Positions 1-10,200 of a stretch of 64,000 bases of DNA are shown here, in pieces. Below the pieces are notes generated by a model. The model was not told the origin of the DNA and did no database searches. It saw nothing but the letters and a program-made list of their open reading frames with translations. The stretch is from CAWCDJ01 sp963794265. Its GTDB lineage: Bacteria > Acidobacteriota > Terriglobia > Bryobacterales > Bryobacteraceae. The position numbers and the translations under genes are program-made. Location of the stretch: NCBI GenBank assembly GCA_963794265.1, contig CAWCDJ010000003.1:1798001-1862000 (forward strand), in the 5' to 3' direction. The first letter of the stretch is position 1. The number at the start of each line of letters is the position of its first letter.

Positions 1-81
1 AGGAGCGGGGGTTACGACAGACAGAAACGCTTCGTCATCACGAAGGTATTCGGTTGCCCTCTTCTCAAATGGATTACTCAT
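1..81 (-). CDS. Partial gene, N-terminus only; possible ORC/Cdc6-like AAA ATPase
   Basis: Reading the minus strand from an ATG at 81 gives 27 uninterrupted codons beginning MSNPFEKRATEYLRDDEAF and running off the window edge. The ATG overlaps the stop of the phosphoribosyltransferase-like gene in an ATGA arrangement, so the two genes are translationally coupled. From memory, an opening of the type NPFEKRATEYLRDDEAFL resembles the start of bacterial ORC/Cdc6-like AAA ATPases, but the P-loop lies outside the window and cannot be checked. Existence of the gene is well supported; its function is only a suggestion. Confidence 0.6.
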   Translation of the reverse strand, partial: MSNPFEKRATEYLRDDEAFLSVVTPAP

Positions 82-1208
82 TCGGAGTGCCTCTGACGAC
101 GTCGGAACAAGGGTCTCATCGAATGCACTCCCTTCGCCGAATCGCCCGCGGTCTCGGCCCACAACAGTGGGAGGGAGTTATTCGGCGTGTTGTGCTCAAA
201 CACTAATGGCAGACCACACTCTTTGTAGCCATACATCATCGACTCTACGCCGCTCACTGCTGAATGGCGATTTTCCAGACTTGGATCATAGTAACCCACT
301 ACAAGGTCGCGGAACGGCTCGCTGGACTGTTTTGTCAGCGGCAGATCAGCCGGGAGGACGTATCCAAAGGAGAAAGTCACTCGCTCCAGCCAATCCGCAG
401 TCGAGGTTGACCTCCTCATTTCAAGCAGGCGATCGCTGATGATCGATTCGGCGTAGGCAGATGCTACGTAATGGTGAATGTGAATCTGTGCCGCATCTGC
501 GATGACACTCTCGCCACTAAGCGCTTCTTGCGCTTCTCGAAGCGTATCCCTGAATTTGACCAGCTTCCCCTTCCACGCATGGTCCTCCTCATTGAGGCGC
601 AGCAAAGTTGTGCCCGAAGCAACAAAGTCATCGATGAGGTAAACCTCCTCGAACGTCGCACTCGCGCCTTGATCCTTACGCAGCTCCTTTCGCAAGTCCC
701 TCCACTTCGACCCATCAAGCTGCGTCGCGACCACAATCTGCTCATTCGAGAGGATCCCAACATTCGCACGGCGAAATTCGTCAATTCTGGCGCCATCGCT
801 CAGTGCCATGAATAGCGATTTGCGTCTGAGCGCAACGAGATCATTGACCGCCTCTGGGTTTCTCCATACAAGGTACGGCGGAATCCGACGAGCCGTCGAG
901 ACGGCGCGCACGAGTCGACGCTCGATGACTTCCGGATACAGGCGCTCAACGAGCAGTTGCATCTCGGCCGGACCTATATAGACCAACCGATTCTTGACGA
1001 ACTGATAGGCAGTTTCGCGATGTTGTGACTTGAACTGCTGAAGCCAAACGCTGAGCCGTTCTAGAAACCTCACGCCAGCCCGAAAGTCTTCGTAGCCGTC
1101 ATATCGAAAGCGCGACATTAGCTTCAACCAGCGGAACTCGTCCCGCGCCTGCTCATCTGACCACTGCATGATCTCTCCGAGGAGCTGAAGGCCGAGTTTT
1201 TGATTCAT
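78..1208 (-). CDS. Phosphoribosyltransferase-like protein (PRTase-CE type)
   Basis: A 376-residue soluble protein. Residues 189-204 read VYLIDDFVASGTTLLR, the classic PRPP-binding loop of type I phosphoribosyltransferases: two acidic residues followed by the SGTT turn. The length, the helical N-terminal half (about 1-130) and the lack of a purine or pyrimidine salvage signature point to the divergent PRTases found in bacterial conflict loci rather than a housekeeping enzyme. The start overlaps the SIS-HAD stop and the stop overlaps the next ATG, so it is the third gene of a tightly coupled operon. Expected chemistry is attachment of, or cleavage at, a ribose-5-phosphate; the substrate is unknown. 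The PRTase fold is well supported, the family name less so. Confidence 0.72.
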   Translation of the reverse strand: MNQKLGLQLLGEIMQWSDEQARDEFRWLKLMSRFRYDGYEDFRAGVRFLERLSVWLQQFKSQHRETAYQFVKNRLVYIGPAEMQLLVERLYPEVIERRLVRAVSTARRIPPYLVWRNPEAVNDLVALRRKSLFMALSDGARIDEFRRANVGILSNEQIVVATQLDGSKWRDLRKELRKDQGASATFEEVYLIDDFVASGTTLLRLNEEDHAWKGKLVKFRDTLREAQEALSGESVIADAAQIHIHHYVASAYAESIISDRLLEMRRSTSTADWLERVTFSFGYVLPADLPLTKQSSEPFRDLVVGYYDPSLENRHSAVSGVESMMYGYKECGLPLVFEHNTPNNSLPLLWAETAGDSAKGVHSMRPLFRRRQRHSE

Positions 1209-3159
1209 TTCGGAAGGCTGCCCTTCTTAAAGAAGACAGCTCCGGGGCACTTCTTTCGCATCGAAAGTCGGCCAAGATACCAAAGAGTCGCTACCCGGCC
1301 CTTGAGCATCGCCGGGGTAAGCCGCCAACACGTTGACGCCTCATCGGACACTTCGTCAACACTGAGTGACGGGCGGTGGGATAGCATCTCAGCGTCATTG
1401 CCCGGCGAGCGGCCCCTGTCTCCGATCACCATGATCTCCGAAGGTGATATCGCTCCGGATTCCGCCAAGTGATGAACCACTCTTCTCTTAGAAACACCAG
1501 ATGCGAGCAGATCGATACTGTGCCCGGAACTCACCAATTGAATACCGAGGGCGTGCAGGGCTGGCATCAATGGTTCGAGGAGAGACTTTAGATGCCACCC
1601 AAGGATCTTCGACTTCCATTGCAGGCCGATCTGCGAATGTGATGGGTCAGCAGTCAGGCGACTCCAGATAGCGGGCTGCTCGCGGAGTAGTTCAAGCGCC
1701 TTAGCGATCGCTGGGTCAACTGATCCATTTGTCGACTCTGGGATGGTTTCGTCCGCGAGTGGAGCGAGTTCCGCACCATTGTGGTAACCCATGAGAATCT
1801 GAGGCCAATATTGGCTTGGGATGACCTCCCTCAGATCTCGTCGGGCCGATCGTCCGCGGCCAGTTGCGATTCCGATCCGAATCCCAGATGCAAGTAACTT
1901 AATCAGCGCCTCGGTTACATCCTGCTTTGGCGGCTTGAATCGATCCTGGACGTCAACCAGAGTCCCATCGTAGTCGAAGACAATCCCTCGGATCGGCGTA
2001 CGATATAGTTCATCTCGGAAACCATCCAACGCCGCTTCCCAGAGCCTATCAAGCCCGGAAGCTCGCAGCGAATTGGGTGTGACGCGGGCCTTTCTGGCAA
2101 CGATCTGCGTCACAGGTTGGAGTTTCGAGCCAGGCAACGGATTTGAAGAAAGGTTATACAGTCGCCGACCGAACTCCGGAACTCCTGGCCTTCCTGGGTC
2201 AATGCCTCGCGCCTCACCTACCCAACCGGCAATTTCCATGGAGAGGAAGATCCCGCCCACCGGTGCTATCACTGGATTGTCAGAAAATTGCAAATGGATC
2301 CGAGGAAGCGACCGAGGAAGCAGATCGAGCGACTTCATGGCCACTCTCGCCGTCCCAGGTTGGCTCAGGATGACTACAGCGGAGGTCGATTCGCGCTTCG
2401 CGATCCAATGATGCCTCCCGTGGGCGAAATTCCTGATGTCACTAACTTTGATCGATCCCAGGGCGGCTTCGCTGAATCGCGATTCCATATCCGTCGCTAT
2501 CGGACGACAACCCGGATCGTGGAGGACCAGCCAGTGTTCGCGATCCAACAACGGTGCGAACTTCTTCCGGATGGAACACAAATCACTCGACTGTGGTGCC
2601 GCAGCATCTAGCAACTCAGGGAGAGAGCTAGCAAATGTTGTGCCGATAGCCTCTGAGTATGCGCGGGCGAGCAAGAGCAGGAAGGAAGCCAGAGAGTTCG
2701 TTGCGAGAAACCCGTCTTTTCCGGCAGGCGGTTCGTACTCCAGAAGATCAATGGCGAGTGGCCCTGCTATCTTTGCAAGAGGGCTGCCGCTTGAAGCACA
2801 AAAGATAGCCAGGTGAGCTGGCTCTACCTGGATGGCTTTGCGGGCACTGCGGAGGATATCCACATTCCGCCCGCCTGCTGAAAGTAACCACACGGAAAAC
2901 TCGTCCATTCGAGCAGTTGAACGAAGAAACTCAAGAGGCGTGTGAGTCGTACTATGATGACCCGCAAGACGTGTGTGAAGCCCCGCCAGGTAATCTGCGG
3001 CCGCCATGGAACCGCCAGACCCGATTGCCAAAATCGGACGACATGAAGCGGCGCTCACTGCCCGCGCAATGGGTCCGAGGTCTTGGACGCGAGCCCAATC
3101 AAAAGTGCCTGACAGCAGGCTAAGTTCGCTGATGTAGGGCTTTCCCAACGCCACCCCCC
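1205..3159 (-). CDS. SIS-domain sugar isomerase fused to a HAD phosphatase
   Basis: A two-domain protein of about 650 residues. The N-terminal half has a SIS phosphosugar-binding fold, with the loop ILAIGSGGSMAAADYLAG near residue 45 and a second SIS-like lobe ending near residue 340. The C-terminal third (about 400-600) is a HAD hydrolase of the Cof type with all four motifs visible: DYDGT (nucleophile), TGRG, a lysine in GVSKRR, and GDRGRSPGND. It would isomerise and dephosphorylate, or sense, a phosphosugar. The start is uncertain. I chose the GTG at 3159, which gives the sensible N-terminus MALGKPYISEL. A GTG at 3208 in the same frame would increase the overlap with the upstream kinase gene from 40 to 89 bases. 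The neighbours are a sugar kinase and a PRTase, so the operon reads as a sugar-phosphate to phosphoribosyl route. Confidence 0.8.
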
Positions 3160-4262
3160 GGCCAAAGCGTCGTGCAGACCTGAGCTCCAGCCTGATGCAC
3201 GTGAGCACCGTTGCTCACGTGGTCGACGGACCCGGGACGGCACACGTCGAGAAGAACCGCGGGACAAACACGCGCCACTTGCGTCGTAGCTTGGTCGACG
3301 GTAGATCCGCTCTTGATGATCTCCAGAACCGCCTTTTTCCAGTCGGCCCAGGCAACGCCGTACATCCCGCCTCGCGCTCCCTCGAATTGGCAAGTCCAAG
3401 CGGCCATTGCCTGACCAAGTCGCACAGCCGCGAGGGTCTCTTTATCCGTCGCACGCTGCAAACCGTGCATTCCGTCCTGACAAAGCAGGTGTAAGACTCC
3501 GGCGGTGCACCAGTCGCCGGCGCCAGAAGTATCAACGGTTCGACGGATAGAAAACGCGTCAACTTCCTTCCAATGCTTTCCGCGCCGCCGATACCGCAAT
3601 CCCGCCGAGCCGAGTGTCTCAATTTCAATCAACGGTTCCGCCGACCCGCGAACTTCGTGAACGTCCGAAATTCGATCCTGAGAGTACTTGAAAATGTGGC
3701 TTAGGCTCATGGCTTCGGCGAATAGCCGCGGATCGCCGATCATTGAGGGTTCAAAGACTACGACGCCACGCGAATCAGCGCACTTTTTCGCAAGATCGAG
3801 CGCTGACCGGGACACCCGGTCAAAGAAGAAGACATGCATCTTTGGCAGGCGGTCGGTCACCTCGACGACGCTCTTGGCAAGGACTGGTTTGAAGCTCGGC
3901 AGTGGAGCGCCGCACCCGGGGCAGGCCCATGCAAAACTGTGAGTTTTCCCCCCATGTGGCTTTGCGAATACCCTTTGGACGACAACCGGCGGCAGCGCGG
4001 TTGGATCGAGGCCGATGAATTCCAAATGGGCGCCCCACAATTTCAAATCGTCCTTTATAATCTGCGCAAGAGGAGAATCACTGTGTCTGGCGATGGGGTA
4101 GACGTCCCAACCCAGAAAGGCCAGAATTGCTAGGATATTGCCGCAGGTTCCCCCGGCATAAGCTTGCAGTTTGGACGGATCGTCATCACGATAGACAAGG
4201 TCCAGTGGCAGGAACCCCGTCCCAACAACTTTCGCGCCTTGTTTTGCCTTCGCAAGCTTCAT
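3120..4262 (-). CDS. PfkB-family carbohydrate kinase
   Basis: A ribokinase-like protein of about 380 residues from the ATG at 4262, preceded by an AGGGTG ribosome-binding site. The N-terminus carries the substrate lid and GG motif (AGGTCGNILA), and DTSGAGDWCTAGVL is the PfkB signature 2 with the catalytic aspartate and anion hole. A CPGCG cluster in the middle (about residue 115) is unusual for the family and might bind a metal. It would phosphorylate a sugar or nucleoside. It is the first gene of the operon with SIS-HAD and PRTase, about 360 bases downstream of drmC on the same strand, so it could be transcribed with DISARM. The C-terminal 50 residues, overlapping the next gene, look unlike PfkB proteins and may be poorly constrained. 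Confidence 0.82.
   Translation of the reverse strand: MKLAKAKQGAKVVGTGFLPLDLVYRDDDPSKLQAYAGGTCGNILAILAFLGWDVYPIARHSDSPLAQIIKDDLKLWGAHLEFIGLDPTALPPVVVQRVFAKPHGGKTHSFAWACPGCGAPLPSFKPVLAKSVVEVTDRLPKMHVFFFDRVSRSALDLAKKCADSRGVVVFEPSMIGDPRLFAEAMSLSHIFKYSQDRISDVHEVRGSAEPLIEIETLGSAGLRYRRRGKHWKEVDAFSIRRTVDTSGAGDWCTAGVLHLLCQDGMHGLQRATDKETLAAVRLGQAMAAWTCQFEGARGGMYGVAWADWKKAVLEIIKSGSTVDQATTQVARVCPAVLLDVCRPGSVDHVSNGAHVHQAGAQVCTTLWPGGGVGKALHQRT
3198..3221. repeat. Perfect 10-bp inverted repeat at a gene junction
   Basis: CACGTGAGCA and TGCTCACGTG face each other across a 4-base loop. The repeat lies inside the 3' end of the PfkB gene and just upstream of the chosen start of the SIS-HAD gene. It could form a hairpin in the mRNA that tunes coupling between the two genes, or be a dyad operator. 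No T-run follows it, so it is not a typical terminator. Confidence 0.5.
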
Positions 4263-4625
4263 TGTTATCACCCTGATCAATACTCCTTTTTTCCGCGCCT
4301 CCCGGTCCGTCCCGGCCGGCGTTAATGTTTGCTTACCGCTCACCTAGACCCCAAACTTTCACGCTACCAAAAAGGCGAACAAAAAGCGAATATAAAACAA
4401 AACGGCCATTCCCCCAGACTGGCCTTTCTTCGCGGCACCCTACTCATTGTCGTACCTTTCGGTCTATCATGCCAGGCGACAGCCTTTGGGCACACGGAAC
4501 GCAACATGTTCAGCAGCCCCAACAGTTTACCAGCATTTGATGCACCGATTCGGAACCCAGAGATCCTGGCCGAATCGACCCTTCACCACCGTTGATTCCT
4601 GAAGATTTGGCGCTGCTAGTTCCCA

Positions 4626-5420
4626 TCACAATGCGCGCTTTGCCGCGCCAGTCGAAACCAGTGCCGAGAAGAAGGCCTCAAGGCGTTCAGCCATGATCGG
4701 TGACCGCACCAGGACCCCGACCTCAATGTTTCGTTCCTGGGCTGCCTCTGTGAAGTTGGCAGACGACACGAATGCTGTCCGTCCGTCAACAACAACGCAT
4801 TTGGCGTGAAGGACAGCCCTCTGTTTGGCGTCAATCGCAAGGGATCGGGGATCGAAGTAGATCTCCGGCAAAGCTCGATCGCCCGGCCAATGCTGCGTGC
4901 GAAAGCGATACGCGAACGCGGCGATGAGCTCACTGTCCAGACTCGTGTCTCCTAGTGGTCGCTTGACGTTCAAGAACATCCGTACGCTCGGGCGCGGTTC
5001 CTCCACCATCCGGTCGGCTAGGGTCCGAAAGACAGTGGCAGCCTGATACAGTTCATAGCCTGCGACGAGAATGCTGTGCTCCGCATTTCGAAATAGTTCT
5101 TGAACGACCACTTGGGTGTCACGGTTGGTCACAGTGCCGGCCTCTGGACCCGTTGTGACGAGTTCGATCACTTCGTCAATGGAGGGCTGTTGGGCGCGCG
5201 CGGCCGCCAACAATTCGAGCGCGGCGACGAGACCCTCGCGGTTGGCTCCGCCGGCGGCCATCCCCTGAAGCGCCGCCGAAACGTCGCCTGATACGGCACG
5301 CGGGACGATCCTTTCGATCAGGGTAGGTAGAAACGGCGCAGGGAGGCGCCCAGTTCGGAGAGCCTCCTTCAAGGCGGTGAGGTCCGACGCCGAGAGCGCA
5401 AGCAGTCGGTTCATTACCAT
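4626..5420 (-). CDS. drmC: DISARM protein DrmC, phospholipase D-like
   Basis: 264 residues. The C-terminal half is a phospholipase D fold with one HxK motif: H205 and K207, then D212 and an SSANFT stretch near 219-224. PLD-family nucleases or lipases use two such half-sites, so a single-motif protein would work as a dimer. The N-terminal 100 residues are helical and lack known motifs. The start overlaps the drmB stop by 7 bases. As the last gene of the drmD-MI-A-B-C order it matches DrmC of class 1 DISARM, which published work reports to be dispensable for protection in some systems. Confidence 0.9.
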   Translation of the reverse strand: MVMNRLLALSASDLTALKEALRTGRLPAPFLPTLIERIVPRAVSGDVSAALQGMAAGGANREGLVAALELLAAARAQQPSIDEVIELVTTGPEAGTVTNRDTQVVVQELFRNAEHSILVAGYELYQAATVFRTLADRMVEEPRPSVRMFLNVKRPLGDTSLDSELIAAFAYRFRTQHWPGDRALPEIYFDPRSLAIDAKQRAVLHAKCVVVDGRTAFVSSANFTEAAQERNIEVGVLVRSPIMAERLEAFFSALVSTGAAKRAL

Positions 5421-7243
5421 CCGGCGTCGCCGAACAACTCAGCGCCCAATTCTTCGACCGTCTTCACGACGAGAGCGCGATCGAGGAAATCGTTCTGCTG
5501 CTCGCAACTGGTCTCGGCGGTCAGAACGCAGCCGTGGCAAGCCGCTCCGTGCAGGTGGCGATGCTCTTGCCTGCTCTCTGGATCGTGCTGCGCGCAGACC
5601 GGGTCGTTCGAGCACAGCAGTCCGAGCTCCAGTGCGCTTCGCACCGAATTGTGGATGCGCCTGCCAACCTGGATCAGGCCGCCCAGCGTTCCTTCGGCAT
5701 CCGAGCTTCCGGTGTACAGAAGGACGCCGTAACCGATGCTCGGAATCGCGTAAATCCGCTCCCGAATCGAACTGGCCGGATAGCCGCATTCCAGAGCCAC
5801 CGCCGTGAGTAACAAGTGGGAGAAGCTATGCAGAGCAACGTAAGGCAATCCAGGGAACACCCGCGAACTGCCCTGGCGCTCGGCCTTCCATGCATCAAAA
5901 CCCTGTTTCAACCGAATACCCTGTTTAAGCACCGCCGGCCTCTGCATCCAGGCATTCAGGTATGCCGAACTGAATTGCAGGAAGATGCCTTCGCCCTTGT
6001 TCTCATAGGCGGGCAGCCAAGTCGTCTCCCGAGCCAGCACGGCTCGCTTGACGCCGAGGTCCAACTCGCCCTCAATGTCAGGCGCCGCAGACTCGAAGCG
6101 CGTAAAGCCGATCTGTGCCCCCACTTCTCTGAGCCGATGCACCAACACGATTCGATCGATCGGCTTCATCCACGGCCGATCCCAGATCGGCCTCGGCAAG
6201 GAACGAGCGTAAAACACTCCTTCTGCCTGATCCGATCCAATCTCTTCCTTCGAGGCTGCGAGCGTTTCCAGTTCCGCCTGCTTGACGGACTTGTCCGGAG
6301 TGGGCGCAGCGGTACGCCGAGCCTGAATCTGCGCAAACGCTTCCTCCGGCGAGACACCGTCCAGCGCCTCGCGCACCTTCGGCCGACGCATTTCGCGCTC
6401 CAGATCCTCCATGGTCTCGACGATATCAAGATAATCCCAGGCCGCGTCCACTGCCTTCCTTACGGCTTCATTACGATCAGGCAGCGAGATCACGCTCATC
6501 GTCTGTGGAAAGTACGCATTCGACGCGCTTCGGATCAACAAGCGGCTCGGTTCGCCGCAGGCCTCCTTCGTAAACGGTCCCAGCCACGGCCTGCTTCCAT
6601 CGCAGTTGCCGAGCGCGCGGTCCTGAAATCGGGCTGCCTGGGCAACGCTTCGCTCCGCCTTGCCGCATTCACACCGTATGAAGATCTCGGTCAGGTCGCC
6701 GCTCGTTCCCCGCTCGTCGATGAATAGTTGGCGCTGCTGCTGGGTGCATTCGGACTTTCCCTGATGAACGAAGGCGTACCAGTCGATATCGCCGATGTGC
6801 CCACAACGGCATGCTCTCACGAAGCGAATCGGCACCACCGACCGGCGTTTTTTGTTCCGGTCAATGTAGGCTCCCCGCGTAAGCGCCTTCCGATGTACCA
6901 ACAGCCGGGTTCGCCCGAACATGGGCGACGAATCGCGCTCGTTGTCTTGAGTGATGAACCATTCCGGAAACTGAAATGCCTCGATGTGCGGGTTCGATCC
7001 CAACGGATCGTCATCGGAAGGCGGAGGCGTAACCAGGCGTACGGAAGGTAAGTCCAGGAGCTTTGCGGCCTTCGCCGCCAAACGGGCTTCGAAGATCTCC
7101 GTACCGCCACCACTCCAATAGTCCAGTCCTGCGATCAGTACCGAGTGCTTCGGCAGATCGACCATCGAGCCCGGACCGAACGTCATCACCACCTGACTCT
7201 GCCGCAGCTCTCCCTGAGGCTTGATGTAGCGCGCGCCGGTCAT
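5414..7243 (-). CDS. drmB: DISARM protein DrmB (DUF1998)
   Basis: 609 residues, close to the usual DrmB length. The C-terminal part has the DUF1998 features: an LHSFSHLLLTAVALECGY helix followed by a cysteine/histidine cluster (about C544, C550, C569, C572, C580) that probably binds zinc. An earlier cysteine group (RACRCGHIGDIDW and FIRCECGKAE) sits in the first half. DrmB partners with the helicase DrmA in DNA binding. It overlaps drmA by an ATGA junction and drmC by 7 bases, so the genes are translationally coupled. It is a core DISARM component. Confidence 0.93.
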   Translation of the reverse strand: MTGARYIKPQGELRQSQVVMTFGPGSMVDLPKHSVLIAGLDYWSGGGTEIFEARLAAKAAKLLDLPSVRLVTPPPSDDDPLGSNPHIEAFQFPEWFITQDNERDSSPMFGRTRLLVHRKALTRGAYIDRNKKRRSVVPIRFVRACRCGHIGDIDWYAFVHQGKSECTQQQRQLFIDERGTSGDLTEIFIRCECGKAERSVAQAARFQDRALGNCDGSRPWLGPFTKEACGEPSRLLIRSASNAYFPQTMSVISLPDRNEAVRKAVDAAWDYLDIVETMEDLEREMRRPKVREALDGVSPEEAFAQIQARRTAAPTPDKSVKQAELETLAASKEEIGSDQAEGVFYARSLPRPIWDRPWMKPIDRIVLVHRLREVGAQIGFTRFESAAPDIEGELDLGVKRAVLARETTWLPAYENKGEGIFLQFSSAYLNAWMQRPAVLKQGIRLKQGFDAWKAERQGSSRVFPGLPYVALHSFSHLLLTAVALECGYPASSIRERIYAIPSIGYGVLLYTGSSDAEGTLGGLIQVGRRIHNSVRSALELGLLCSNDPVCAQHDPESRQEHRHLHGAACHGCVLTAETSCEQQNDFLDRALVVKTVEELGAELFGDAGW

Positions 7244-10200
7244 ACTTCGTCTTCCTCCACGGGCTGCAGGTCGATGGTCTTCACCTGGACGGCGACGCTC
7301 GGTTCCACATCACGCAACGAGCGGTTCGCCCGGAACTTCATGCGGCGGTGATTGGGTGGCAAGTTCTTCAAATCGGGACTGAGGAAATCGCGTAACAGCG
7401 GCTGCGCGCCGCCCGCCTCCGTAGGGTTGTACTGCAAGCCCACGCCGACGTTGGCAAGCTCCATCGCCTCCTTGCTCCACTCATCGAGCAGATCGAGCGT
7501 CCGTTCCCGTACCCGCCGCCGCAAGATATCCGCCTCAGCGGGTGGAAGAGTCGAGTGGCCCAGCGCCCGTTCCGCCAGCGTATCGACCACAGAGTCGAGC
7601 CGTACCCTCTCGGCCAAAATCTGCGCGGCGCCGCGCGGCGGAGTCATCGGCGGCAGGATGTGCCGCGCCAAACCCACCATCGTCCCCGCCAGACCTTTAT
7701 CGAGTGCGCGCGGGGAGAACGGCGTCACGCTGGTCACTTCCACACTCCGGTAGAACGTCTCATGGTAGATCTCAAAACGCTCATAGTGGGAGCGGTCGCG
7801 CGGCTTGTGGACGTTGTAGATCGTTACCACCAGACCCGGGCGGCTCTCGGCCCGGCCAACGCGGCTCGTGGCCTGGATGTACTCCGCACTCGTTTTCGGC
7901 TGGCCGAACACCACCATCAAGCCCAACCGGGTGATGTCGAGACCGACCGAGATCATATTGGTGGCTATCGCGACATGCACGGCTTTGTCCTGCCCAAACG
8001 GCAGCGCCAGGCGGCGTTTGGCCTCCGACACCCGGGCCGTGCTCTCGCGGCTGGTCAATTCGACGGGTTCGTAATCGATCTGGCGGTTGGCGAACAACCC
8101 CTCGGCCTCGCCTTGCCGTTTCCTTGATGAGTAGCCCACCAACCGGTTGCGGACTTCGTCTTCGATCAACCGCCGCGCTCCACCCAGTTCCCGCAGCGCG
8201 TTGTAATAGCCGACCAGCGTCATGTAGGGGTCAGCAGGATTCTCCTGCCCCTTCACCCTCAAGCGGTCGAAGTACTTCTGCGATGCCCCCAACAGCGCCA
8301 TATACACCCGCAGCATCACCACCTTCGGGCTTCGCCCCTGAGCGGCGATCCCGGCGTACTCCCTGGCGGGACTCTCGCATACCGGCAACGTGCGGGCGAA
8401 AAACGAATCGCGGCGATCCGGTCCCGGTGGCGGGAAGATGTCCACCGTCGCGCGATTGAATAGCGCCCGAATCTGACTATCGGCGCGGCGAACCGTCGCG
8501 GTCGAGGCGATGATCTTGGGCTTGACGGCCACGCCATCCAGTTGCCGTATGCTGAGGGCTTCCAATGCGGTCTCATAGAGCCCGACCATCGTGCCCAGCG
8601 GACCCGAGATCAAGTGCAACTCATCCTGGATGACCAGGTCGGGAGGCAGCAACCGCCCTCCCGGTATGGCGGTGCCCTGTGCCGAGTCGCATGGCCCGAA
8701 GAAACCAGCCCTGGCGTCGTACCGATTAACCCGCCCAAAGAACGCGCCCACTTGGCCTACCCACGGCAGCCCCGCGAACTTATCGACCGTCGCGATGATG
8801 AAGCAGGGCAGGCGGCGATAAATTGGATCGTCCACCGCCAGAATTGGCAGTGAGAACTCGCGGCCGAACTCGCAACTCCGGTTCACGCAGCGGATTCGCA
8901 AGTCGGTCGGCTCATCCGGATTCGGCAACAGCTTGAACGAAAGCGGTTTGAACTTTGTCCCGCACCACGGGCACTCTTCCAGCGGAATCGGCGACGGCTT
9001 GCGATCGTCGTTCAGATACGCGACGGTCCGCGCCCGCGCCGATTCGCGGTCGTTGTCGCCTTTCCGTCCCATTCGGTTCGGCGTCGCCGCCCGTCCCACC
9101 CATAGGCCGATCTCAAAGGGCCAGTCGCCCAGGAGCTTCGCGTCGTTCTGCCGCTCTAACTCCAAGGCGCAGATCAAGGTCGCCGCGCGTCCCAACTGAT
9201 CCAGCGTCAGGAGGCGTAGCGTGTAGCGCATCAGAACACTCACGCCAGCACTCGTGATGCCGGGGTTTTGCATCCGTCGCAGGACGAGCGTGCACGCGGC
9301 CAGCCCCAGGTAGGCTTCGGTCTTGCCGCCGCCGGTGGGGAAAAACAGCAGGTCCACCACCTTGCGATCTTCCGCCAAGGGGCGTGCGATGCCCGGCAGA
9401 TTCATCAGCAGGAAGGCCAACTGGAAAGGGCGCCATTCGGGCGTGATCGACGCCAGTGGCTTCCCCTGCATCACGCCCAACCGCCGCCGAGCCGCCGTCG
9501 CCATCACCTTGTTGGCGAGCTGGAATGCCGCCAGACACTGCGGATCCTCAAGCAGCGCGATACCTTGCGCGATGCGGTCCGCCGCTACTCTTGCCCTGCT
9601 CTGCAAACCGTCGGCGGTTTCTTGGCGCTTTGCAGATAACGTGGGCACGGTTTGCGCGGAGATCCACGAGCGGTATTCGGTGACCAGCGGATTGAGCTTC
9701 GCCTGCGCGTCGGCAAAGTCCGCCAACGCTGCCAGGGCGTCCATCTTCAATTCCACTCCAGCGATTGGGGCGGGTGCGACCCGCTCCACCTCGGCCGTCG
9801 GCACCCAGCAGGTGCGCACCGCCTGGCAGTGGCCATCGGCCAGAATGGCTTCTGTCGCGACATTGTGGCCGACGGCGTATTCGCCGGTGTCGCGATACTG
9901 CAAGTCGGCGATGCGGTCGTCCCAGTCGTCGCTGGCCAGGCCGCGCAGGTCAGGCCGCGCAACCAACGGCACATCGGCACGAATCTCGAGCTGCGCCTGA
10001 AAGGCGAATGCTTTGTCCTTCTGTTCATCGGGCGCCGGCTTGCGGCGGTTGACCAGGAAAACAGACACCGTCCGAGTACCAACAGCCAGTCCGGCTTCGA
10101 GAGCCGCGGACTCAACCGGACGCACCAGCAGCGCCACTTTCAAACCCTTGCTGTCCGGGACGGCTGTCTCTCGCGTACTGCCGGTTTTCGCCGGCAGGTT

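Noticed and set aside
5816..6727. Open frame of 303 codons on the plus strand
   Set aside because: Antisense to drmB, which has a clear DUF1998 domain.
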